A DNA stretch of 56,178 nucleotides from Planctomycetaceae bacterium (GCA_020426505.1 JAGQPX010000043.1:1-56178), one strand, 5' to 3'; numbered from the stretch's first letter, positions 25,386 through 34,450 are shown. Notes: generated by a model from the sequence alone, not told the origin. Made by a program: numbers and translations.

Positions 25386-25749
25386 CGCATGTTCTTCACC
25401 CGCAGATCACTCAGGTTTATGAATGTCCGCAAACTGACGAGTATACCGGCACGGAGCAGCATTGACACGGTGCATTCGGTTCCACGAATTGCGGACGCGC
25501 GTCGTGCTCGATCAGCTTGTCCAGGGATAGCCCATTCTCTCAGGGGCTTCAATCGCATCTGGGAATCGACAAAGTTTGACGAGTCTCCTCAGCACCGGAA
25601 AGAACCGTAGCCTTCTGAGACTCGCGAGAACAATGTTTCTGCGGTGACATCCACTGAAAACGAGGAGGGGGACAAGGCCGGTGATCGGCCGGAGAAGCCA
25701 ATCTGATTCAGAACGGATTGAATCACACGACGACACATTACGTCGAGAG
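25386..25749. other. 364-bp intergenic region upstream of the cytochrome operon
   Basis: It lies between the start of the pentaheme cytochrome gene and the stop of the S46 peptidase gene, both on the minus strand, so it should hold the cytochrome operon promoter. A 74-codon minus-strand frame inside it lacks a plausible ribosome binding site and protein-like composition. Small inverted repeats are present near 25687-25701 (GGCCG/CGGCC) and 25703-25726 (GATTCA/TGAATC), just downstream of the peptidase stop. They may form weak 3' structures. No repeat or RNA gene recognised. Confidence 0.4.
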
Positions 25750-27912
25750 TCATTTCCCTAATTCTTCCGCAAGGTCCCGGGCATCGTAGATCGATCTCAG
25801 GGCCTCACGAATCGCGCTGGAATGGACTGCGACCGCCCTGGCAACTTCGTCTGAATAGAAGTAGTCAGCCGTCAAAGATTGAATGTTGCCATCGAAGATA
25901 AGGCCGACAAGTTCACCCTCACGATTGACGACCGGGCTCCCCGAGTTGCCACCGATGATGTCTGCTGTGCAGACGAAGTTCAGGGGCGTGTCCAACGCGA
26001 TATTGTCTTTGTGTTGATGCCAAGACTTAGGCAACACCCAGTCACCCTTGGCCCCATGTGCGTCTTCATGTTCAAAGGCTCCTGCCATCCCTGTCCACGG
26101 CGGCACCTGAGTGCCATCCTCGATGTAGCCCGCGACTCTGCCGAACGCTAATCGCAATGTGAACGTGGCATCGGGGTATCCCGATGCTCCCATCAGTGCC
26201 ACCTTGGCCTCAGTGATCTGTGCATAGGCCTGTCGTTCCAATTCGCCAAGTTCTTCCTGAATCTGGTTGAGCCGACGGTATTCGTCTTCCATGATCTTTG
26301 CCAGTTCGATCATCAGATCGTCGGACTTCTCAATCGATGCCGGACCGCCATCAGCAATCATGTGACGAACGTCGACCTCTGCCAACTGACTTCCTTGAAT
26401 CAAGGCCGCTGCCCGTTCGCGCGGACTCTGGCCATTAAGCACTTTCGCAACGAACGGATCGTCGCCACCGCGCAATTCGACAAAGCGTCCCAGCGAATCG
26501 GCCAGCTTGACCAGTTCCAGATCGTCGTAGATGGGGGCTGGTGAATACAGCTCCTGTTCGAGGGATTCACGGGCTGAATCTCGGAATTCGCGGAGACGTT
26601 CGCCACTGGGTTTTTGATCCTCAGCGGCCATCAGCACGAGCGTCTCAGCAATCGAATACAGCTGCGAATTGAAGCTGGCCGTCTGTCCCAGAAGTTCAGC
26701 CTGTCGACGCTGCACGTCCTCAATTGTTTCCCAGGCTTTCGAATACTGTTGGAGTTCGCTGTTGGCGTTCAACTTCTCGAGCATTGCCGCTTCGGCGACC
26801 TCCTTGGATTTCAGAAACACGGGGTTCTGCAAACCCTGTAGCATGCCGGTATATGCTTTGCGTGAGTTCTGGATGCCGAAAAGCTCATCGCGTGCTCGCC
26901 GCTCTTGTTCGTCCCCCTCAAAGCCGAATTGCTGCATGAGGATTTCCAGGCGGCGCAGGTAATTCAGCACATAGGGCATTCGCTTGTCCCGCAGATACTT
27001 CAGGGCTGCGACGGTGAAAATGCGCTGAGTTCGACCGGGGTTGCCTGAGACGAACACGAGTTCTCCGTCAGCAGGTCCGTCCTCCGAATATCGCAGGAAA
27101 TGCTCAATCTCTGCCGGCTTGCCGTCTTCGTAGACGCGAAATAACGTCGCATCCAGGCAATACCGTGGGTATTCAAAATTGTCGGGGTCTCCTCCAAAGA
27201 ACGCAGCTTTGGTTTCAGGAGCCCAGACGAGACGGACGTCTGTGTACTTCTTGTAGCGGTAAAGATGGTACTTCGCACCGCCGAAGAGCGTCACGACATC
27301 GCTTCGAAGCCCGGTCTGATTCAGCGATTCCGTCTCGATCTCAGCCATCACTGCCCGACGCGCGCGGAAGGCATCGTCTGTCGACATTTCCGCTTTGACG
27401 ACCGCATTGACGCGTTCGGTCACATCGTCAATTGAGACGACTTGGTTGAGTTCGAGATCGGGTGCCGGAATCTCCTCATCGAGCGCCTTCGCCAAAAAAC
27501 CGGTCTCGACATAGTTGTGCTCCGGCGTTGATAACTTGTGAAGTGTATCAGCCGCGACATGATGGTTGGTCAGCACGAGCCCCTTGCTCGATACGAACGA
27601 AGCCGATCCGCCCGAATTGAAACGCACTGACGAGAGCATGATGTGCTGAGCCCATTCATCAGTCGGATCGAAGCCGTATCTTTCCTGGAGCAGGCCGATC
27701 GGTAGATCATTGAACAACCACATGCCTTCATCGGCAGTCGTGACATCGCTACACAACAACAACATAACAGCGACAAAAACATGTCGAAGGCGGCCACCGG
27801 CGGATCCGCTCGTGACTACATGGCGTGTGCGAAAACCAAACCGGCTCGTTTCGTCAGGGTCTTGCACAATGGACATGGTTTGCGTGACATCGTGAATCGC
27901 AGATTGCGGCAT
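25750..27912 (-). CDS. S46 family serine peptidase (dipeptidyl-peptidase 7/11 type)
   Basis: 720 aa. The hydrophobic export segment lies unusually far in (residues ~43-60, RHVFVAVMLLLCSDVTTA), so a start at 27876 is also possible. AAGGA precedes the ATG at 27912. Chymotrypsin-fold active-site elements are FVSSKGLVLTNHHVA (catalytic His at 117 or 118), EYPRYCLDATLFR (Asp254) and IIGGNSGSPVVN (nucleophile Ser657). These are characteristic of S46 enzymes, with a long helical cap domain between Asp and Ser. The residue 18 after Ser657 is Gly675 (FDGN). In the family Gly there is linked to DPP7-like hydrophobic P1 preference and Arg to DPP11-like acidic preference. Divergent from an OPT peptide transporter. 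Confidence 0.92.
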   Translation of the reverse strand: MPQSAIHDVTQTMSIVQDPDETSRFGFRTRHVVTSGSAGGRLRHVFVAVMLLLCSDVTTADEGMWLFNDLPIGLLQERYGFDPTDEWAQHIMLSSVRFNSGGSASFVSSKGLVLTNHHVAADTLHKLSTPEHNYVETGFLAKALDEEIPAPDLELNQVVSIDDVTERVNAVVKAEMSTDDAFRARRAVMAEIETESLNQTGLRSDVVTLFGGAKYHLYRYKKYTDVRLVWAPETKAAFFGGDPDNFEYPRYCLDATLFRVYEDGKPAEIEHFLRYSEDGPADGELVFVSGNPGRTQRIFTVAALKYLRDKRMPYVLNYLRRLEILMQQFGFEGDEQERRARDELFGIQNSRKAYTGMLQGLQNPVFLKSKEVAEAAMLEKLNANSELQQYSKAWETIEDVQRRQAELLGQTASFNSQLYSIAETLVLMAAEDQKPSGERLREFRDSARESLEQELYSPAPIYDDLELVKLADSLGRFVELRGGDDPFVAKVLNGQSPRERAAALIQGSQLAEVDVRHMIADGGPASIEKSDDLMIELAKIMEDEYRRLNQIQEELGELERQAYAQITEAKVALMGASGYPDATFTLRLAFGRVAGYIEDGTQVPPWTGMAGAFEHEDAHGAKGDWVLPKSWHQHKDNIALDTPLNFVCTADIIGGNSGSPVVNREGELVGLIFDGNIQSLTADYFYSDEVARAVAVHSSAIREALRSIYDARDLAEELGK

Positions 27913-28031
27913 GGTTCGTCATCCTTCTTGAATCGCTTCGGCCGGTTTCCGTCGATACGATACGTCAGCCAAAGTCGCCATATGTTTCCGGTGTTGTCCA
28001 GTGAATCCCACTTTGAGTTGTGACGGTCTTC

Positions 28032-29993
28032 ATGAGCAATTCTAGGTCCGAGTCTCCGAACTCACAATCAACGTCTCGACTCGAGTTGACGTGGTCAGCG
28101 ATCCTCCTGGGAGTGGTGCTCTCAGTCATTATGGGGGCAGCCAACGTGTATCTCGGCCTTCGAGCCGGGATGACCGTGTCCGCATCCATACCCGCCGCTG
28201 TAATCTCGATGGGCATTCTGCGAGGGGTCCTGAAGCGCACATCGGCGCTGGAGTCGAACCTCGTGCAGACGGCTGCATCAGCCGGTGAATCTCTGGCCGC
28301 AGGCATCATCTTTACGATGCCCGCCCTGCTGCTGACTGGCGTGTGGCAACACTTCGACTTCTGGACGACGACACTCATCGCGCTAACAGGCGGGTTGCTT
28401 GGCGTGGTGATGATGATTCCCATGCGGCAAGTTTTTGTGATCGATAACGAGGAACTCAAGTTTCCCGAAGGGGTTGCCTGCGCCGAGGTTCTGCGTGCTG
28501 GAGAGACGACGAGTGAAACCGGTAATTCGGGACTGAAGTTGATACTCACGGGCATCGGCGTCGGCGGCCTGGTGAAGGTATTGCAATCGCTCGTCGGGCT
28601 GCTGCGAGGCACCGCAGAAGTCGCATTCGTCCGGACGGGCCGTGTGTTCTTTTTTGGTGCAGAGATCTCTCCCGCCCTCTTTTCCGTGGGGTACATCGTC
28701 ACACTCCCCATCGCCTTGCAAATCTTTGCAGGGGGAGCGATCGGCTGGCTGATTGCGATTCCGTTGATTGGTATTTCGGGTGTCTCGACGGACGTCCCCG
28801 TCGACATGGCGTATGAAATCTGGAGCTCCAAGGTCCGATACCTCGGGGTCGGCGCCATGGTTGTGGGAGGCATCTCCTCGATTTGGACCGTTCGCGGTGG
28901 CCTGTTGGCTGCAGCCCGACACCTCTTCGAGGTGATGACAAGTCGAAGAACTTCCGAGCCTGTTGATGCGACCGAGCAGAATCTCAGCGGACCGACGATT
29001 GCCATCATCTGTCTCCTGTGCGTGCTGCTCATCGCCGGGCTGTACTACCAGCTTCTGCAACACGACGCGGGATTAACCATCCTCACAACGGGGATCATGT
29101 TCGTGATGTCGTTCTTCTTTGCAGCTGTCGCAAGCTACATCGTGGGGTTGGTGGGCAACTCCAACAGCCCCGTTTCCGGAATGACCATCACTGCCGTACT
29201 GGGAACGGGAGGCCTGATCATGCTGTTCGGTTTCGGAGGGATGGGCGGAATCGTCGCTACCCTGGGCGTCGCAGGCGTTGTTTGCTGTGTCGCATGCACC
29301 TCTGGAGATGTCTGCAATGACCTGAAGACGGGACATCTTGTCGGTGCTTCGCCACGGAGTCAGCAGATCATGCAGTTGATTGGAATCGGCGTGGCGGCAT
29401 TCGTCATGGCTCCCGTGATGACGATCCTGCATGAAGGTTCGTTGAACAACGGCACTGGCGGGATTGGCGGCAAGGATCTGCCTGCACCACAAGCGGGACT
29501 CTTCGCGTCACTCGCCAACGGGTTCTTCGGCAGTGGTGAGTTGCCGAAGGACATGGTGTTGTGGGGAATCGGCGTGGGGGTTCTGATCCTGATCGTCGAC
29601 ACCATTTTGAAGAAATCCGACTCATCAGTTCGACTCCACGTCATGCCGGTCGCGGTTGGGATCTATCTTCCGTTTGGTTTGTCAGCACCGATCCTTTTGG
29701 GCGGCATCATCCGAACGCTCGTCAGTCGTCGTGATGCGGCGGGGACCGAAACTCACACCCATCGGGGAACGCTGATGACCTCAGGGATCATCGCCGGTGA
29801 ATCACTCGTTGGCGTCGCGCTGGGACTCTTCGCATATCTCGGCGTCGCGTCATGGGATGGAATTGGGGCTGTGTCGGAGAGGTTGAACCTGTCCGCCAGT
29901 CAGCAGGAGATTATGGCCGAGGTCCTTTCACTCTCTGCACTGCTTGCAATCTCAGTCTGGGTGCTGCTGATGTCCAGAATTGACTCCGAATAA
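28032..29993 (+). CDS. OPT family oligopeptide transporter
   Basis: 653 aa from the ATG at 28032; a GTG at 28020 is in frame and less likely. About 15 hydrophobic segments. Typical OPT features are the N-terminal AILLGVVLSVIMGAANVYLGLRAGMTVSASIPAA, the block SALESNLVQTAASAGESLAAG, the motif FPEGVACAEVLRAGE, and NSPVSGMTITAV in the second half. This matches the bacterial OPT subgroup (oligopeptide or metal-chelate uptake, secondary transport). It is transcribed divergently from the S46 dipeptidyl-peptidase gene across 119 nt, so a shared regulatory region and joint use of extracellular dipeptides are plausible. An oxidised-siderophore or metal-chelate substrate cannot be excluded. Confidence 0.93.
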   Translation: MSNSRSESPNSQSTSRLELTWSAILLGVVLSVIMGAANVYLGLRAGMTVSASIPAAVISMGILRGVLKRTSALESNLVQTAASAGESLAAGIIFTMPALLLTGVWQHFDFWTTTLIALTGGLLGVVMMIPMRQVFVIDNEELKFPEGVACAEVLRAGETTSETGNSGLKLILTGIGVGGLVKVLQSLVGLLRGTAEVAFVRTGRVFFFGAEISPALFSVGYIVTLPIALQIFAGGAIGWLIAIPLIGISGVSTDVPVDMAYEIWSSKVRYLGVGAMVVGGISSIWTVRGGLLAAARHLFEVMTSRRTSEPVDATEQNLSGPTIAIICLLCVLLIAGLYYQLLQHDAGLTILTTGIMFVMSFFFAAVASYIVGLVGNSNSPVSGMTITAVLGTGGLIMLFGFGGMGGIVATLGVAGVVCCVACTSGDVCNDLKTGHLVGASPRSQQIMQLIGIGVAAFVMAPVMTILHEGSLNNGTGGIGGKDLPAPQAGLFASLANGFFGSGELPKDMVLWGIGVGVLILIVDTILKKSDSSVRLHVMPVAVGIYLPFGLSAPILLGGIIRTLVSRRDAAGTETHTHRGTLMTSGIIAGESLVGVALGLFAYLGVASWDGIGAVSERLNLSASQQEIMAEVLSLSALLAISVWVLLMSRIDSE

Positions 29994-30068
29994 CTCCAAC
30001 TGTGAAAAACGCCGCTGATATATCAGATTCAAAAGGTCGAACAAAACATCGATTGCCGACTCCTGTCT

Positions 30069-30088
30069 TTCTTCGCGGAGGCGAAGAA
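30069..30088. terminator. short hairpin between convergent genes
   Basis: TTCTTCGC and GCGAAGAA form a perfect 8-bp stem with loop GGAG, between the OPT gene and the convergent glycosidase-like gene. No T-tract on either side, so assignment as a bidirectional terminator is tentative. Confidence 0.35.
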
Positions 30089-30133
30089 TCACGTCACAGG
30101 GTGAATCCGTCCCGGAGATGCTTTCGCATTACT

Positions 30134-32590
30134 TTATTGACCTGCTTCATCCATCTTGATGAGCCAGACTTCGGCGACCATGCAGCCTCGTCCGTCAACG
30201 AGGTTCCATTCGACGTCGAGAGTGCCACTTTGGGTGGCAGCCCGTGGCAGATGGTAACTGACCGGCCAGATGGGATTCGGTTGAGGGACTGGACCGTGGA
30301 TGCCGTACTCATCGTTGAGGGTGAGCGTCATCGATGGGCGGAAACGGCCTGCGTACGTCACTTTGAGTCGGTATTGAGCGTCCGGGTCGAGTCCTTCGTA
30401 CCTCATCTTGAGAGGAGTGCCGTACAACGTCGCAATCTGTGACTGCCAGGACGTCCTCAATTCCTGACGCCCTTTGTAGGCTCCAGCCACGCGCGTCACC
30501 TCCTCTTTGAATGCCAGTTCATCGGGCCTTGCACCTCCGGCCTGCTCGGCAATCGTCTCGGCATCCGCCTTGTAGTTTGGGAATGCCACACGCGGAGAAT
30601 GGCTACCTGAAGGGTCCTCCTCCCAGCTTCGCTGAAAGACCACATGGGAGTAGGCACCGAGCGTGCCGAGGTTGTCGTAGAACCCGCCGGGTCCCGGATC
30701 TTCCCAGTGCAGGATCGTGTCGATGTGAGCCAACTGCTCTGTCGCATTGCCGAGTGCCAGAATCGAATCAAACCGTTGTTCCAGCCAGCGACGATCGTTC
30801 AACGGTTGATCCAGCCAGTCGAGCATCGCACCGCGTTCCGAGTTCCGGGCGAGATAAGGAGGTTCAACGCTCAGCTGATATCCGATGCTCTTGAGCATGA
30901 ATGGTCCCAATGCCTCAATGCTTGACCGTAGCTCGGGGGCAGCCGGTTGGTCGGCCTGATTGAGCGCCGCTCGGGCACGATCGATGGCCTTGCTCACACC
31001 AATCTGAGAGGCTTCGGCCAGTGCGGCATGTGCCTGAGCTTGATACTCCTTCTGAGCACGGGCTTCGGCCTGCACGTTTGCGTCGAAGCGGGCGCGGAAC
31101 AGGTACATCTGTGCGCGCCAGTTTTCTTCAAAGTCGGGGACGCGTTTCGCAATGTCTTCCCACATCGCCAGCGTCTTCGGTATCCCTGTGTTCTCAAGAA
31201 CGGGGCCTTTCCAGTTGGCCTCCAGTCCTCGCAGCCCCTGGGCCACATCCTTGGCCAGAGCGTCGCCAAACCAGACCTTGCCGTACTCCTCCAGGGCGAC
31301 ATCCATGTCTGCATCGGGGTCCCAGCCGAGGACATTCCAGACGTGTTTGTTCAGGTCATCATGAATGCCGTCGGAATACGTGCCGAAACCGTCGCTCACC
31401 TCCAGGTATTTACGATAAATGTGAGCCTGCATGTCCGGCATGGGCATCACTGGTTCCCGGCCAAGTGTGTGTGCGAAGGCCTGATCCCAGTTGGGGATCG
31501 GGTACTGACAGCGGACGGTGTGGTTGATGTCCGGATACCGCCGGATGGGGTAGCGGGCTGGAGTCCGTTCTCGCATTTCCTCCCACCCCATTTTGATCCA
31601 CGGTCCGTAGACAAGTCCCTCAAGCCAGTCTGGAGAGCTTTCGGCGAGGTAGCCGAAGAAGTAATCATTCTCTTCCAAAGTAAACGTCTGATTGGAAACC
31701 CAGATCTTCGCGTTCGGATGGAGCTCCTTCAGCAGAACCGAGAACTTCTCGAGGAAAGGCATCAGATGCACAGCCGGCGTATTGCCGTCGTCCCCACCAG
31801 GGACAAACAGGTGATCGATCACCGGATAGTCCTTGAGGAATCCGCGACGTTGTTCGAGCGCTCGCTCGACCCCCTCCGGCGTGGTCACATCTTCACCCGG
31901 GGTCGCCATCACCGGCGACCAGACCCAAAGGTCGATGCCGTAAGAGTGAACAAGTTCCGACAGTGCCACGTTCATGGAACGGACGGTCTGCGTCATGACT
32001 GGACCGTCCTTCGCGTCCGCGTTGAGACCACTGATGATTTCGACACCGTTGCAACCGAACATGATCATGTCGCGGATGTACTGCTCATACATCTCGATCG
32101 TCCAGGCATCGTAGGTATTCGCCGTGTTGCGGTAGGCAAGCTGGTGCGCGCGAACCGCCACGTCCGGCGACGAGGCGATCGGTTGATCAAGCGTCAGGGT
32201 CAAGACGCCCGGCCGGTATGTCGCAAGGCGAATCAGTCGCCCCGCAGCATACAACGCCCCCCGCGCATCATGCCCGACCAGCAAAACTTCTTTCCCTCGG
32301 ACCGCGACCCCATAGGATTCGGGCTTGCGAGGCACATTGACATCCGGAATCTCAACCGACGTCCCCAGCCGGATGATCACACAATCTGCGGGGGTGGACT
32401 TGGCGATGGGCAGCGTAATTCCGCTTCGCTCCGCCAACTCCTCCTGCAGCATAACAGCCGCCTTCGCAACCACGGGCGACGATGAGTCTGTGACGATCGT
32501 CGCCTTCGACAAATCGATCGGCGAAGCGGCCATCACAGTCGCCGGACTGAGAAGGACAAAAAGCAAGCCGCTCATAAGTGTGCGCGTCAT
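30134..32590 (-). CDS. secreted glycoside-hydrolase-like protein (GH20/GH67-type N-domain plus TIM-barrel-like core)
   Basis: 818 aa from the ATG at 32590, preceded by AGAGAGG. A longer frame to 32659 has no such site and would bury the signal peptide (MTRTLMSGLLFVLLSPATVMA). Residues ~25-130 (VVAKAAVMLQEELAERSG, GYLLVGHDARGALYAAGR-like) resemble the zincin-like N-terminal domain shared by hexosaminidases and alpha-glucuronidases. The central region (YIRDMIMFGCNGVEIISGLN, IDHLFVPGGDDGNTPAVHL, AKIWVSNQTFT) reads as a beta/alpha barrel whose GGDDG could carry the catalytic acids. A helical region and a C-terminal beta domain (GLDPDAQYRLKVTYAGRFRP) follow. Exact GH family uncertain. Probably acts on extracellular polysaccharide or glycans. 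Confidence 0.8.
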   Translation of the reverse strand: MTRTLMSGLLFVLLSPATVMAASPIDLSKATIVTDSSSPVVAKAAVMLQEELAERSGITLPIAKSTPADCVIIRLGTSVEIPDVNVPRKPESYGVAVRGKEVLLVGHDARGALYAAGRLIRLATYRPGVLTLTLDQPIASSPDVAVRAHQLAYRNTANTYDAWTIEMYEQYIRDMIMFGCNGVEIISGLNADAKDGPVMTQTVRSMNVALSELVHSYGIDLWVWSPVMATPGEDVTTPEGVERALEQRRGFLKDYPVIDHLFVPGGDDGNTPAVHLMPFLEKFSVLLKELHPNAKIWVSNQTFTLEENDYFFGYLAESSPDWLEGLVYGPWIKMGWEEMRERTPARYPIRRYPDINHTVRCQYPIPNWDQAFAHTLGREPVMPMPDMQAHIYRKYLEVSDGFGTYSDGIHDDLNKHVWNVLGWDPDADMDVALEEYGKVWFGDALAKDVAQGLRGLEANWKGPVLENTGIPKTLAMWEDIAKRVPDFEENWRAQMYLFRARFDANVQAEARAQKEYQAQAHAALAEASQIGVSKAIDRARAALNQADQPAAPELRSSIEALGPFMLKSIGYQLSVEPPYLARNSERGAMLDWLDQPLNDRRWLEQRFDSILALGNATEQLAHIDTILHWEDPGPGGFYDNLGTLGAYSHVVFQRSWEEDPSGSHSPRVAFPNYKADAETIAEQAGGARPDELAFKEEVTRVAGAYKGRQELRTSWQSQIATLYGTPLKMRYEGLDPDAQYRLKVTYAGRFRPSMTLTLNDEYGIHGPVPQPNPIWPVSYHLPRAATQSGTLDVEWNLVDGRGCMVAEVWLIKMDEAGQ

Positions 32591-32773
32591 CGAAACAATC
32601 CTCTCTCTGTCATGCGGTCTATCTGGATGTGATCGTGCAGTCGGGCGGGCTTTGCCCACCAGCAGAGGTCTTTAGCAAGGTGCTCGGATGATGCACTCTT
32701 AACACATCGCCCGTAAGCCATGCCAGTGAATACGCCCTCGCGTCACTAGTGAAGCGTCATCGCATGATTTTCG

Positions 32774-32891
32774 GGTGGCGGGGTCAGAAGCGAAGCGAAT
32801 GGCCCCGGCGTCTGTGCGCAGAATGCCAGGGCCATCCCGTTGGTCTGACCCTGCCACCCAACCCTAGTTCTTAGTCCTGACGAAGCACTCG
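32774..32891 (-). repeat. 118-bp palindromic repeat, copy A (inverted relative to copy B)
   Basis: This element matches the reverse complement of 34333-34450 at 109 of 118 positions. Its first 103 nt are themselves an imperfect palindrome: GGTGGCGGGGTCAGA near the left end pairs with TCTGACCCTGCCACC, and AATGGCC with GGCCAT further in. The last 28 nt overlap the 3' end of the DUF2238-like gene and encode its final residues and stop. Probably a dispersed non-autonomous element; only these two copies are seen in the window. Confidence 0.85.
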
Positions 32892-33550
32892 ACCTCATTC
32901 CCACCACGCTTGGCGTCGTCAGCCGATCCTCGTCGATGACGCCACATGGAGATTCCGATCGAAAGACAAGCCCCGGCTGTCGCCAGGGCTGTGTCCTTCT
33001 GGGCATCGAAGGCGTCTCCCTGTTGACCAAGGAACTGGTCGGCCCAGGTTGGCGTGAAAATAACAGCGACCATCCACTCCAGCAATTCATAGGCTGCGCT
33101 GGTGGCCAGAATGAACTCGATCGCGAGAATGGATGCCACCGTGTGCGACAGCTTCAGGTGCCTGCGCTCGAACTCCTGAACAGGAATCGCCAACAGCAGC
33201 CCGTACGAAAAATGCACCAGCCGATCGTAGTGGTTCCGCTCAAAGCCCAGCACGCTACTCAGGTTGAACCCGAACAACCACTCGCACCACTCATCATACG
33301 GCGTGTAGGAATACAGGTAGCGTGCTCCCAAAGTATGCAGGCTGAGAAACAGAACCACCAACGCAAAGCTGAACCGACTGATCTCAATGCGATTGCTCAA
33401 CCACGCAAGCAACCACACCGCAGCGAGCGTGGGCACATGCTGCATCAACAAAAACTGCAAATACGGCGGAGCAACACAGCTCACTGCGAAGAAACACAGA
33501 AACAAAATGAACAGAAGTCGATGAACCTGATCAGCGGGGAGCCATTTCAT
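32864..33550 (-). CDS. DUF2238 / YjdF-like integral membrane protein
   Basis: 228 aa from the ATG at 33550 (MKWLPADQ). A TTG four codons upstream is in frame but unlikely. About six membrane helices. Family-typical blocks are LFLSLHTLGARYLYSYTPYD, FERNHYDRLVHFSYGLLLA, AYELLEWMVAVIF and GDAFDAQKDTALATAGA, matching the DUF2238 family (E. coli YjdF). The function of the family is unknown. The conserved His/Asp/Glu in the helices hint at ligand or metal binding. The last residues (ECFVRTKN) and stop come from repeat copy A, so the native C-terminus has been replaced or extended. Flanked by the inverted repeat pair together with the next gene. Confidence 0.87.
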   Translation of the reverse strand: MKWLPADQVHRLLFILFLCFFAVSCVAPPYLQFLLMQHVPTLAAVWLLAWLSNRIEISRFSFALVVLFLSLHTLGARYLYSYTPYDEWCEWLFGFNLSSVLGFERNHYDRLVHFSYGLLLAIPVQEFERRHLKLSHTVASILAIEFILATSAAYELLEWMVAVIFTPTWADQFLGQQGDAFDAQKDTALATAGACLSIGISMWRHRRGSADDAKRGGNEVECFVRTKN

Positions 33551-33692
33551 GGGCAGTCTCAACGAAAGCCGTAGTATGCGATGTGCGGTCCATCAAAATC
33601 ACCACCAGACGTTCGAGAAAAGAGGCCTTTCGAGATTGAGAGCGAACCCCACCCTACTTGACCCGACATCTTGTGTATTGTGTGCATCACCT

Positions 33693-34190
33693 TTATCGCA
33701 GGAACAGCCAAAGGATAACCCCGAAGAAACCTGTCAATCCAAGGGCACCGTGCAGGGTGCCGACCTCGATTGTGCCAGCGAGGGCATTGCCTTGCGCGAA
33801 GGGCCACAGCGGATTCATATCGTGATGCATCAGGCTGTCCAACAGGACATGCGACACGCCGCCGAGCAGTCCTGCGAACATTGATTCACGCAACAGCTTT
33901 CCTTTCGGGACTGATCGCTGTTCCTGCATCCATCGCGAATCAACGGACAGGCATCGAATCAGCAAGACCGTGACGGCAAACATCCCGAATGCAGCCACAA
34001 GCCCCATCGCGACCCCGCCGATATATGTGTGCAAATATCGATGTACTGGTGCCTCCCCGTGATGCAGGTAGTACAGAACCTCCAGATCGATGAGGACATT
34101 TGCAGCAACGAACGTGCTCAGCCAAAACCGATGCGGAGCACACGCTTTCGCGACAATCCCGGGGCCGAAATGAAATGGCGTGAAAGGCAC
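33693..34190 (-). CDS. YdjM/DUF457-like membrane-bound putative metal-dependent hydrolase
   Basis: 165 aa, GTG start with GGAAG 6 nt upstream. The N-terminus MPFTPFHFGPGIVAKA is the hallmark of the YdjM/LexA-regulated membrane hydrolase group. Conserved histidines and aspartates follow in FVAANVLIDLEVLYYL, HRYLHTYIGGV and GVSHVLLDSLMHHDMNPLWPF. About four membrane helices. It lies upstream of the DUF2238-like gene on the same strand (142-nt gap), and both lie between repeat copies A and B. The substrate is unknown; some relatives are linked to phospholipid or DNA-damage responses. Confidence 0.85.
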   Translation of the reverse strand: MPFTPFHFGPGIVAKACAPHRFWLSTFVAANVLIDLEVLYYLHHGEAPVHRYLHTYIGGVAMGLVAAFGMFAVTVLLIRCLSVDSRWMQEQRSVPKGKLLRESMFAGLLGGVSHVLLDSLMHHDMNPLWPFAQGNALAGTIEVGTLHGALGLTGFFGVILWLFLR

Positions 34191-34278
34191 GGTGTTCTTC
34201 CGTAAACAATGAAGCGAAACTCATCTGCGAGTAAAGCGTCAATGCTTAGAATTCGGGTCAAGCTCGTCGTAACTCGAA

Positions 34279-34309
34279 GGCACTGCTGGACAAGCCAGCA
34301 GCGGCACCC
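34279..34309 (+). repeat. short palindromic repeat, family 2 copy C1
   Basis: Pattern GGCACTGCTGG-ACAAGCC-AGCAGCGGCAC. It is related to the units at 34539-34569 and, inverted, 34667-34698, which share a GCACTGGCGG core, a central CAAGCC and a right half like CCAGTGGCAC. It is a small hairpin-forming intergenic unit with no gene inside. Confidence 0.6.
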
Positions 34310-34332
34310 GTAATCCAAGCTCTGACGGACCA

Positions 34333-34450
34333 CGAGTGCTTCGTCAGGACGAAGAATTCGGGTTGGGTGGCAGGGTCAGACCAACGGGATGGCCCTGACA
34401 TTGTGCGCCCAAACGCCGGGGCCATCCGGTTCGCTTCTGACCCCGCCACC
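34333..34450 (+). repeat. 118-bp palindromic repeat, copy B (inverted relative to copy A)
   Basis: Reverse-complement partner of 32774-32891 with nine mismatches over 118 nt. It lies in intergenic sequence, between family 2 units C1 and C2. Read on the plus strand, its left end would encode ECFVRTKN followed by a sense codon, where copy A has the stop TAG. The A-B pair brackets 1.4 kb holding the YdjM-like and DUF2238-like genes. Confidence 0.85.

Noticed and set aside
30947..32485. 512-codon open frame on the plus strand
   Set aside because: Antisense to the secreted glycosidase-like gene. It lacks a ribosome binding site and protein-like composition.
32936..33574. 212-codon plus-strand frame opposite the DUF2238-like gene
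   Set aside because: The opposite strand carries clear membrane helices and family motifs; this translation is Gln/Arg-rich and featureless.
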